Positions 38,401-45,213 of a stretch of 64,000 nucleotides of DNA are shown piece after piece. Within the stretch, counting starts at the first letter, position 1. Each line of letters opens with the position of its first letter. The notes below the pieces were generated by a model that was not told the origin of the DNA, searched no databases, and saw nothing but the letters and a program-made list of their open reading frames with translations. Location: positions 3,224,001 through 3,288,000 of the forward strand of contig CAKKNE010000006.1 in assembly GCA_918797485.1 (NCBI GenBank). The letters are read 5' to 3'. The DNA is from Pelagomonas calceolata. Lineage: Eukaryota; Sar; Pelagophyceae; Pelagomonadales; Pelagomonadaceae. The position numbers were made by a program, and so were the translations under genes.

Positions 38401-39181
38401 GCGTCGTGCGATCGAGGACGACCTCTTTCAATATAGACGGCGTGATGGGATCGGCGAAGCACCGCGCGAAGCCTCGCTCGAGGAGGCAGTGCGAGACGTC
38501 GACTCGTTCCAGTGTAGAGAGCAGCTCCCTTATACAATATCCAATACCATCCGACGACGCGTTGACGCACCGCGCTAAGCCCAAAGCTTTCAGTTTTAGA
38601 GGTCGGAGGCCGTCGATCCTTTCACGCGTAGCCATGGCTAGTACCGAAAGCGCGTAATCATCGGGACCGTTGTGATCGGTCGTAGCAGCTCGTGACGAGG
38701 GCCAGACCGTCTCCACGCGACCGTACCTTGGGATGCAAGGTGCCAGATCCAATAATTCGAGGCGGTCGCACGATGCCACTACTCGTCGCAATTGCGACGC
38801 GTCGCGGCGCCAGGGCCCCATGATTAAGCGTCTTATCGGTTCTCCGGTAGCGTGGTCCGCCGCGAAGTGGAGCCGTTGCAACGACAAAGGCGCGCGCGGC
38901 CCCGCGCTTCCTTCAGTGCGTGCGTCATAACACACCTCGAGGAGTCGCGGCGGCAGCCGATCTTCTATCCTGGATGCGGAATATAACGACGCCCCGGTCT
39001 CTCTTATTGATTCTGCTGTTATCAGGGACACGTCGTCCTCGGGCTCTTCGACTCGCTGCCGCTTCCTCCGCCGAAACGCCTTCATCCGCCTTCGCATGAC
39101 CTTCAGAGCGGAAATCTGAGCATGTAACGACGCGGCGTCTTCATTGGAATCGGCCGATTGCATGGGGGGTGGGCCCATCAT
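29475..39181 (-). CDS. Giant LRR-IQ-coiled-coil-EF-hand protein, 18 exons
   Basis: Exons run 39181-36572, 36441-36145, 36037-35893, 35796-35230, 35133-34805, 34664-34241, 33988-33948 (41 nt), 33845-33459, 33335-33170, 32880-32479, 32326-32166, 32077-31896, 31666-31345, 31262-30802, 30650-30554, 30330-30183, 30129-29853 and 29751-29475. All 17 junctions keep phase, giving 2430 aa. Residues about 200-690 are AMN1/FBXL-type leucine-rich repeats (LERLSLCGCTDVSDGGVLTLL, LTTLDLGDCP). IQ motifs lie near 790-840 (RIQSYVRRRKARYLY, RIQRFYRSRKNEW). A long region of charged coiled coil follows, then a canonical EF-hand loop DADDNGWISHEE near 2260. The C-terminus is basic. A calcium/calmodulin-responsive cytoskeletal or flagellar scaffold is inference; I do not recognise an orthologue. 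Confidence 0.85.
29752..29852 (-). mobile_element. Introner, family C, giant-gene intron 17 (GC donor)
   Basis: 101 nt; GCACCGACTCAGCG start, GTCGTTCGACGCAG end. The exon continues GCACCGG, so GGCACCG is present at both edges: a target duplication supplying a GC donor. Phase 2. Confidence 0.95.
30130..30182 (-). mobile_element. Introner, miniature family C, giant-gene intron 16
   Basis: 53 nt, the shortest intron here; GTATGCTGACTCAGTG start, GTTGAACCACGCAG end, with an inner inverted repeat (GTTGAAC..). Phase 1, just before the EF-hand exon. Confidence 0.85.
30331..30553 (-). mobile_element. Introner, long family A, giant-gene intron 15
   Basis: 223 nt; GTGCGATCCCGGCGT start, GGGTGGTTTCTTTGTCGAG tract, a 3' half with GTCGCGTCGATGGCGTCGTC, end GCTCCGCGCAG. 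Same long form as 32881-33169. Phase 0. Confidence 0.95.
30651..30801 (-). other. Intron, family not assigned, giant-gene intron 14
   Basis: 151 nt; GTGTCTTGTGAGACG donor side, ACAACACGCAG acceptor side. Contains TCACGCCGTCGCTG and AGACGCGTCGC, echoing the introner cores, but no diagnostic end sequence. Phase 2. Confidence 0.75.
31263..31344 (-). mobile_element. Introner, short A/C form, giant-gene intron 13 (GC donor)
   Basis: 82 nt; GCGCGGACGCGGCGTC start (A-like), GGCGTCGTTCCCGCGCAG end (C-like). GC-AG; exon continues GCGC. Phase 0. Confidence 0.85.
31667..31895 (-). mobile_element. Introner, composite A+C, giant-gene intron 12
   Basis: 229 nt; A-type interior (TTACGCCATCGACGCGCGTC, GTGGGTGGTCTCGTTTTCG) followed by C-type end (GAGAGTCTACGCG .. 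GACACGACGCAG). GTCC at both exon edges. Phase 2. Confidence 0.9.
32078..32165 (-). mobile_element. Introner, short family A, giant-gene intron 11 (GC donor)
   Basis: 88 nt; GCGCGCGCGGCGTCCC start, TTCGACGCGACTCGCCTCCA core, end CCCCGCGCAG. GC-AG, phase 0; the exact donor among several GC steps was set by frame and element alignment. Confidence 0.75.
32327..32478 (-). mobile_element. Introner, family E with B-type end, giant-gene intron 10 (GC donor)
   Basis: 152 nt. The interior shares about 45 bp with the intron at 40253-40515 (GAGTTTGGGCCTCTCAGA and GGCCGCGGTGCCGAGA on the plus strand). Its acceptor end is family B (TTTGATTTCCACACAG). GC-AG, phase 1; exon continues GCGA. Confidence 0.8.
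32881..33169 (-). mobile_element. Introner, long family A, giant-gene intron 9
   Basis: 289 nt, the longest here; GTGCGCTCGCCGCG start, GTGGTTTCTTTGTCGAG tract, then a GTCGCATCGATGGCGTCTTC half, end GCCGCGCAG. Phase 1. Confidence 0.95.
33336..33458 (-). mobile_element. Introner, family C, giant-gene intron 8 (GC donor)
   Basis: 123 nt; GCGCTGACTCAGTG start, CGCAACACACAG end. GC-AG, phase 0; GCG at both edges. Confidence 0.85.
33846..33947 (-). mobile_element. Introner, family C, giant-gene intron 7
   Basis: 102 nt; GTCCGTGACTCAGCGTCG start, GTCGGTGCCACACAG end. Phase 0. Next exon begins CTCG, the other exception to the GT/GC rule. Confidence 0.85.
33989..34240 (-). mobile_element. Introner, inverted double family A, giant-gene intron 6
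   Basis: 252 nt. A sense A copy (GTGCGTACCAGCGTCCC, GTGGGTGGTTTCTTTTTCG) is followed by an antisense A copy (GGACCAGAGACCACCCATCG, GGACACGAGTCGCGTCGACG) tail to tail. Phase 1. Followed by the 41-nt exon 7. Confidence 0.9.
34665..34804 (-). mobile_element. Introner, family A, giant-gene intron 5
   Basis: 140 nt; GTGCGTATCTCGGCGTCCC, CTTCACGCCGTCGACGCG, GGCTGGTTTCTTTTTCGAG, end GCTCCGCGCAG. Phase 0. Confidence 0.95.
35134..35229 (-). mobile_element. Introner, family C, giant-gene intron 4
   Basis: 96 nt; GTCCGTGACTCGGCGTGG start, GTCGTTCGACGCAG end. Phase 1. Same length as 35797-35892. Confidence 0.95.
35797..35892 (-). mobile_element. Introner, family C, giant-gene intron 3
   Basis: 96 nt; GTGCTGACTCAGCGTGGAAA start, TCCGTTCCACGCAG end; GCGTGGAA and TTCCACGC are inverted terminal repeats. 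Phase 1; stop-free and in frame. Confidence 0.95.
36038..36144 (-). mobile_element. Introner, A/C form, giant-gene intron 2
   Basis: 107 nt; GTGCGGACTCGGCGTCTG start, GCGTCGATGGCGTCTTCATG interior, end GCGCCGCGCAG. Phase 0. Confidence 0.85.
36442..36571 (-). mobile_element. Introner, family C, giant-gene intron 1
   Basis: 130 nt; GTCCGTGACTCAGCGTG start, GGCGTCTTCATGAGACGGC interior, end GTCCCGCGCAG. Phase 0. Confidence 0.9.
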
Positions 39182-39754
39182 CTTGATGAGGGCAGCCCGG
39201 CGCCGCGACGGCGGCGGTGGGGCTGGGGCCAAGCTGGTGGCTGTGTGCCCGTACCGTTATGGTGGTCCGCACGGCTCGGGGCTCGATGCCTACCACTCAG
39301 GCGATGCTGTACGCGTGCGCAGGGCAGCCGAAATGACGCCCGCGCGCGCACCAGGCCCGATTTTGGCTCAGCGCCGAGCTGCCAAGGACCCCGCAACTTT
39401 TCAGGGGACCGCTCCCCGGAGCCGTTTCTGTAGAAGCGGAGGGCTGCCTCGGGGGGCCGAGGCGTCGGCGGGCAGCCGCAGCGGGGGGCCTTTACCTACT
39501 AGCCCTCAAAACATGCAGCGCTGCCTCTGCGGCGGTGAGCCATCGTAGATTCCTGGGGCTCGTGCCTGGGGGCTGCCCGGCGCGGCGCGGACGCACCGCC
39601 TCCATACGTACGAGCGACAGCAGCGACGCGCGCGCCATTCGCGCCGAGCGAAGAGCGCTCCACAAGCACAGCGCTCACCCTAGACGCGAGACGCGGCCGC
39701 GGCGGCGCGGACCGGCCGCGCGCGACGCCGTCGGCGCGCCATCTTCAGTAAATC
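39182..39754. other. Divergent intergenic region rich in GGGCAGCC motifs
   Basis: 573 bp between the giant gene (-) and the coiled-coil gene (+). GGGCAGCC/GGCTGCCC-type octamers occur at about 39190, 39319, 39441, 39473 and 39573, the densest cluster in the window. No GCTAG motif here, so this may be an alternative bidirectional promoter type. Confidence 0.5.
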
Positions 39755-41920
39755 ATGGGCAAGGGCCGCAGCAACATCGAAGGGTTAGACCCGGAAAGCC
39801 CGAGAACGCTCGAGGCATGTTTACATCGCGGCATCACGATCGAGGAGCTCCGGCCGCGGGACGAGAAGACGTTCCGGCGGGGCATGGAGTCCGCGGAGTT
39901 CACGCATCGGCGGTTTGATTTTTTTGAAAAAAGACGGCAGGACAAGATCGCGCTCGTGAAAAGCCGTCGAAATGATTTGGTGCGGAAGTCTGAGCGTTAT
40001 GAAGGGCCCGGCGGTCTCAGTACGGGCGAGAAGCGCGCCCTCGAGGAGGCGGCGAAGCAGAAGGCGGCTACTATTGAAATAGAACGTAAAAGAGTGGAAT
40101 CGATCAAGCGCAAGCAGCAGCAGGAGATCGCGCGCATCATCGAGAAGGAAAAAGTTCTGACGAACATGCAGGAGCACCTGGCGCACATCCAGGAGCTCGA
40201 GGCCGAGCGCGCCGCGAAGCACCAGGAGAAGCGCGACAAGGCGAAGCAAAAAGTGATTTCCCGCGTCTTCAAGTTGTACTTCAATTCGGGGTCTCTCGGG
40301 GTGTGCGTGAGGTGATAGTCGCGCCAGATGCTCGTGTGTAGCTCTCGGAGGTCGTGGCCGAGTTTGGGCCTCTCAGAGGGCCGCGGTGCCGAGAGAGCGA
40401 CGCGACCGCTCTCACTCGGCGAGAAGTGAGGATAGCGCCGCGTCGACGGCGTGAGGGGCTCAGCGACGCGCTCAGACGCCGTCGACGCGACGACTCACGC
40501 GATGACCTCCCGCAGGTCGAGGCGAAGAAACAGGAGATGCAGGCGCGGCGAGCGCAAGCAGTGGCGGAAGAATTCGAGACCATGCGCGCCATCGCGAAGA
40601 AGGAGCGCGAGGTCGCCAAGAAGTTGGAAGCCGTGCGCATCGAGACCGAGGCGCGCATCGCCCAGGAAGCGGCGATCCGCGACGCCGAGCGGAAGAAAAA
40701 AGTTGAAGAAAAGTTGAAGAAGAGTCAGGCGATCCTCAAGGAAATAGAACGGAAGGGCGAGGAGAGTCGCTTGCGGGCCGTCGAGAAGGAGCAGCGCATC
40801 CAGGCGATCCTCGAGGTGCGGTCCCGCGTGGTCTCTTTGTCGAGTTCGGGGCCGTTCGGACCGCGTCGCGACGGTATCTGTACAACGCAGGTCAAGAAGG
40901 CCAAGAAGAAGGAGGAGATCCGTATAGCAAGGGAGAAGGCCGAGAAAAGAATAGCGGCGGCCCTCGAGGCGAACAACGCGAAGCAGCGCCGGAAGCGCGA
41001 GGTCTTCGACGCGAAGCAGGTCGAGGTGCGCTCGCGGCGTCCCGTTGTACTCGTGGCCATCTCACGATGCCGTGGGTGGTCGCTTCTTCGAGTTTGAGGC
41101 CATTCGGACCGCGTCGGGACCGCGACCGCCGTCGAGTCGCGATGCGGTCCGAACCGGTTCATTGAAGGACCAGAGACCACCCACGTCCGTCATTCCTGGA
41201 GACGAGTCGTATTGATGAAGTGAAACCACCACAACACGTCAAAACGCGGAGATCACGTGTCTGTCGCGCGCAGGTCGAGATAAGAAAGAAAGAAGCGATC
41301 GAGGAGGAGAAGGTCAAGATCGTGAAGGACATCGAGCGGGGCATCAAGGCGCAGGAGGAGGTGCAAGAGCGCATCAAGTACGCCGCGTCGATCCGCGCGG
41401 AGCGAAGGCAGAAAATAATTGACCACAGAAAAGAAAAGGAAAAGTATTACGGCGTCGTGCGATCTCCGCGTTTTGAAGTGTTGCGGTGCCTTCCCTGCCT
41501 TGGCTGGACTCGTGGCCATCTCACTTCCATGAGAGTGGTTTCTTTGTCGAATTTGAGTGAATTCGAGCGCAGGTCCGGAAGGAGCGGCTCGAGAGGGTCG
41601 CGAAGCAGAAGCTCGAGCACGAGCTCGACGAGATCGCTCGCCTCGAGAACTGCGCGCGGATCCAGCGGATGCACGAGTTCCACCGCTTACAATTGCTGCA
41701 AAAAACCCAGAAAGACGATGTGAGATTCCAGCAGATCAAGGCTACTCGCAAACAATTGGTGGAGACGCGCAAAAGAAATGCGTGGGAGTCGTTCATGCGC
41801 AAGCACCACATTAGGGAGGCCATGGAGCAGATGAAGATCACGGGGAAGTTCGTGAGTCTGGACGACATCATCGATCCGAACGGGTCGAACCGCGGGTCGA
41901 TGTCGGACGAGGAGGACTAG
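39755..41920 (+). CDS. Coiled-coil protein, unknown function, 5 exons
   Basis: Exons 39755-40252, 40516-40815, 40891-41025, 41274-41456 and 41573-41920 join in phase 0 throughout to 487 aa. A short N-terminal region (LEACLHRGITIEELRPRDEKTF, HRRFDFFEKRRQDKIALVKSRR) precedes an almost unbroken, highly charged helix rich in KKxE/ExxR heptads. The end is a serine/acidic tail (GSMSDEED). No enzyme motif. It is divergent from the giant coiled-coil gene and shares its introner density and repeat family E, so the two may be co-regulated, perhaps in the cytoskeleton or flagellum (inference). All four introns are introner-type. Confidence 0.8.
40253..40515 (+). mobile_element. Introner, family E, coiled-coil gene intron 1
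   Basis: 263 nt; GTGATTTCCCGCG donor side, ACCTCCCGCAG end. Carries the segment GAGTTTGGGCCTCTCAGA..GGCCGCGGTGCCGAGA shared with intron 10 of the giant gene (there in the opposite orientation relative to transcription). Phase 0. Confidence 0.8.
40816..40890 (+). mobile_element. Introner, miniature family A, coiled-coil gene intron 2
   Basis: 75 nt; GTGCGGTCCCGCGTGGTC start, TTTGTCGAGTTCGGGGCCG tract, end TACAACGCAG. Divisible by three and stop-free. Confidence 0.85.
41026..41273 (+). mobile_element. Introner, inverted double family A, coiled-coil gene intron 3
   Basis: 248 nt. A sense A copy (GTGCGCTCGCGGCGTCCC, GGGTGGTCGCTTCTTCGAG) followed by an antisense copy (GACCAGAGACCACCCACGTC, GGAGACGAGTCGTATTGATG), end GTCGCGCGCAG. 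Same arrangement as 33989-34240. Phase 0. Confidence 0.9.
41457..41572 (+). mobile_element. Introner, family A, coiled-coil gene intron 4
   Basis: 116 nt; GTGCGATCTCCGCG start, GAGTGGTTTCTTTGTCGAA tract, end TTCGAGCGCAG; GTC flanks it on both sides. Donor could also be 3 nt upstream with the same frame. Confidence 0.9.
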
Positions 41921-41973
41921 GACTACCTGGGGGTCTTAAGGGTATGAGTATAGCTTCCGCGGCGGCGGCGTTT

Positions 41974-42014
41974 GCGGCGATGGCATGGTGGTACCACCGG
42001 TACGCCATCGCCGC
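41974..42014. repeat. Stem-loop between two convergent genes
   Basis: GCGGCGATGGC (41974-41984) and its exact complement (42004-42014) in the 177-bp gap between convergent stops; a second palindrome GGTGGTACCACC lies in the loop. A shared terminator/3' processing structure or an introner-core remnant are both possible. Confidence 0.6.
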
Positions 42015-42097
42015 GGCCGTCGCATCGATGGCGTGGGTACTTCGCGGCCGGGCGGCGGGCACTGGCAACTACTAACTAGTACCACATTACTTCCACA

Positions 42098-44159
42098 TTA
42101 CTCATCATCCTCGTCATCGTCCCCGTCGTCCTCGTCGTCCTCGTCCTCCTCGTCCACCTCCTCCTCGTCATCACTATAGAACGGGTCACCCTGGGAAACG
42201 CGCTCCAGCCCCTCCGCGTGGCGGTCGACGAGCTCCAAACAAGCGTCCGTGTTCGAGTTCGCCTCGCCCAGCGTGCGCCGGTACCGCTCGAGCGCCTCCC
42301 GCAAGACAGCAAGACTGTCGTCGTACCGCGCCAGCGCCGGTTCATTATACACCCTGGCGAGCTGCGTCATGTTCATGAGGCGGTGCTCAGAGTCCGGCTC
42401 GCCCATGGCCCTGTAGGCCTCGATATTTTCCGCGAACAACGCCGCGGCGGCGTGGGCGCTGCTTTCGTAGCCCGCCGCTTCCACCCTTTCGCGCGACTTT
42501 TTGGTAGTGGCACTCCAGCAGATCTGCGCGAGCTGACTTCGCGCATCCAACGTATCGGGGTGCGTGGCGCCCAGGACCTTGGCGAGCTTGGGCAGCGCCT
42601 GTGCGAAGATTGATGGGCGCGGGACGCCTGAAATTTACCACCCGGGGCCGCACGTCGGAACAAAGATCAAAAGCCTCGTTCCAATCACCGTCCTTGTCCT
42701 CCAAAATCCAGCCCGCGAGCGACGCGGCCGCCGTCAGAGTCACGGGATGCTCGTTCCCCAACTTGGAAGAAGCTCGATCCCGCGTCTCCCGAAACAGCGC
42801 CCCGGCCTTGCGCCAGGCCTCGCACTGCGCCTCCCACGCTTCCACAACTTCCGGCGCGCAGCACGTCGGCCGCGGCCGCTCGTGGCCCTCGGACCCATGC
42901 CACTGCGCATTGTCCGCCGCTTCGAGCTGCGCGCGACAGATCTCCTCGACGGGCTTTGAATCATGCTTCAGCGCGTTGGCGTCGTCGATACCTCGAAAAC
43001 TCTGCGCGATCGAGGCCGTCTTGTCCCGCCACAATAAGCGGGCCGCGTTGAGTGACGTCAGGTGCACGTCGAGGCACCGGTCGTACAACCGCGCCGCTAA
43101 TTCATACTCGTCCATGCCGCCATATCCTAAAAATCTAGCGAGGCCTTTTAGCCTAGGTACGTCCGTGCACGACGCGGCTAGGTCATTAACTAGACCTTCG
43201 AGCGACTTGTCGTGGCTGATGCCAATGTCCATGAGGTCCTTCATGCGGGAATCGACCTCGGCCATCGAACCCGCAAAATAACTCCGGAAGTACTCGTAGT
43301 AGTGGTGCGTCTTTTCTTTGTGCGCGATCACGGCCGCCAGGTGGAGTTGCAATTCACAAATATGCGACGTGTCGCCACTCGACACGCGCACGGAGTACAG
43401 CGCGTCCCGATACCCGTTAAACAGCGGTTCCGCAAATCGATTCTTCAACCGAACGACCTCGCATTTCTCCATGAGCTTGGAAGCTACAGCCACAAGCTGT
43501 TGCTCCTCATCGACGACGATGGAGCACCGATTCACATCCACCAATCGCGACGCGTCTCCCTCGTAGTCGTCTCGGATTTTTTCAGCTGCTCGAGCATGCC
43601 CCTTCGGTGGTGCCAGACACAGCCTCGTGAAGGGCAGGTCGTCCGTGAGCATCAGCTCCTCCCCGTCATGTGTTACTACTTCATCTGGATCTAAATCAGC
43701 AGCTTCGACGACACTGCGCGCAGCTTGCTCGAAGGCCGATCTTGTGCACTCGGCCGATTGATAAACGTCATCGATCGACATACCTTCAGCATGCCTCAGC
43801 ACGGCAGGCTTGAAGGACTGGTAGGAGTCCATGTAGGATCTAGGTAAAACTCGTTCAGCAGTGGCGTCGATCTCGTGTTTTGCTGCTATAAAATCTTTTA
43901 CGTTCGCAAAAAACTCTTCTGCTTTTTTTCCGACGCGGACCTTCTTCTGGCGCAGTCGGCTGCGCAGGACTTTCGCCGCCTTGGGGCCGGCGATTTCCTC
44001 TAACGCTGATTTGTCGTTCATGAAGCGGCGCCTTGCGCGCTTGCCCGTTATTCTGTGCTCGCGTACATACGCCGCGAGCTTGCGTTGGTCGTCCGCTTCT
44101 AACTCAGGATCATCTTCGACGAACTTGGCGACGTACTCGAAGGAGCCACCGGCGCCCAT
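42098..44159 (-). CDS. RelA/SpoT-like domain protein with TPR repeats, 2 exons
   Basis: Exons 44159-42654 and 42598-42098 join in frame to 668 aa. The start MGAGGS is a possible myristoylation site. Residues about 140-310 match the RelA/SpoT-type nucleotidyltransferase fold as found in many algal proteins: LVDVNRCSIVVDEEQQLVAV, VVRLKNRFAEPLFNGYRDALYSVRV, ICELQLHLAAVIAHKEKTHHYYEYFRS. No HD hydrolase domain is seen. The second half (about 380-640) is made of kinesin-light-chain-type TPRs (LGNEHPVTLTAAASLAGWIL, VLGATHPDTLDARSQLAQI), ending in a long Asp/Glu tail. Whether it makes (p)ppGpp is unknown; the TPRs suggest a protein partner. Confidence 0.75.
42599..42653 (-). mobile_element. Introner, miniature family-A-like, RelA-like gene intron
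   Basis: 55 nt; GTGCGGCCCCGGGTGGT start resembles the 75-nt copy at 40816, end CTTCGCACAG. Phase 0; the intron falls between two TPR helices and the exon continues GCGC. Confidence 0.65.
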
Positions 44160-44702
44160 GGTGCTGCTCCCGTCTGTGCTTTGCTGGCACGCCGCGGCGG
44201 CGTCTGATGCTGGCGCTCTGTGAGTGAGGGTGCTATGACAGTATGTACAGTGTCTCTGCGCGCAGGGCTGCCCCTGCAAGTCGAACAAAGCGTGCGCTCG
44301 TTACTAGGGCGTTGAACGCGCTCTGCGGGTAGTGTGCTTGTGTGCTCTGCAAGTGCTCTGCGGGCAGAGCACCACTATTTTCACTCGAGCAAAGCTTGCT
44401 AGTGTCTTTACAGTCCGCTAGCCCAAGAGCGGCGGATTTTTCGATTATCAGTCTTGACAGGACTCGTGAGCGGCGGAGCAGAGGCATGGAGCGCGAGCAG
44501 AGGCGCGACGGCGGCGGCTTATCGCAAAACAAGGCAGAGTTACCATAGCATTTTGAGGAGGCATCGGCGGCGTCGCTGCCCTACGACGGCGGCTCGCCCT
44601 ACGCGTAGCTCGCCCATGTGTGTCTCCTGTCACATGCCAAGTATCATGTCCGCGCCGTGCGCGCGTGATGTCCCGATTGATGTCCCCCCGTCGTTATAAA
44701 AT
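44160..44702. other. Intergenic region
   Basis: Divergent space. Contains GGGCTGCCC (44266-44274) and the GCTAG motif (44398-44422), then an unassigned stretch. A candidate ATG at 44701 opens only a short frame. Confidence 0.45.
44398..44422 (+). promoter_or_regulatory. GCTAG..CTAGC motif, copy 6
   Basis: GCTAGTGTCTTTACAGTCCGCTAGC, both arms exact, 239 bp upstream of the RelA-like start codon. Confidence 0.6.
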
Positions 44703-45056
44703 GTGGCGCGCCCGCCGGCGTTGCGCCCTCGTGCTATTGGCGAGTTACGGCGCTACGCAGAAGCCAAGACTCTGATGCGCAAAATGATGCCCGTGGCGCG
44801 ACGCGTTCTCGGAGAAGGGCATAGAGTCACGCTCAAGATGAGGCACTGTTACGCGCGTGCGCTCTACCTGGATGCTAGCGCCACGCTCGACCATATCCGC
44901 AAAGCCGTGGAGACGCTCGAGTCTGTCGCACGGTCGTGGAAGCAAGTATTCGGCGAAGCGCATCCCGAGACGCCGCAGGTCCAGGCGGCGCTGGAAGACG
45001 CGCGCGAGGTGCTGGCCACGCGCGCCGCGGCTTCGTCGGCGGGCCGCGTGATGTGA
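44703..45056 (+). pseudogene. Kinesin-light-chain-type TPR fragment
   Basis: 117 codons with clear TPR_12 character (ELRRYAEAKTLMRKMMPVARRVLGEGHRVTLKMRHCYARAL, then VFGEAHPETPQVQAALEDAREVLATR). The frame has no ATG before codon 25, and the ATG at 44701 is out of phase. Two repeats alone are too short for the family, which usually has many. Most likely a truncated copy of a TPR gene related to the neighbouring TPR genes, or the last exon of a gene whose start I cannot see. Confidence 0.5.
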
Positions 45057-45213
45057 TAAGTTTGAAGCACCCTCTGCTTTTCTGAGCACCCCTAGTGGGG
45101 CAGTCATACGGGAGTCTAGCCCTATGGGAGTCCCTCGAGTCGACGAGACGCGTAGGCGCGCTCACTAGACGCCATCGACGCGCCCCGAGAGGCGAGAGGC
45201 ACAAGAATCCAAG

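Noticed and set aside
14200-41200. Repeated peptides (such as WVVSFSNLRPFGP and GGFFFEFEAVRT) in open frames of many genes, resembling a shared protein domain
   Set aside because: They are translations of family-A introners in sense and antisense; removal restores known domain sequences at every junction.
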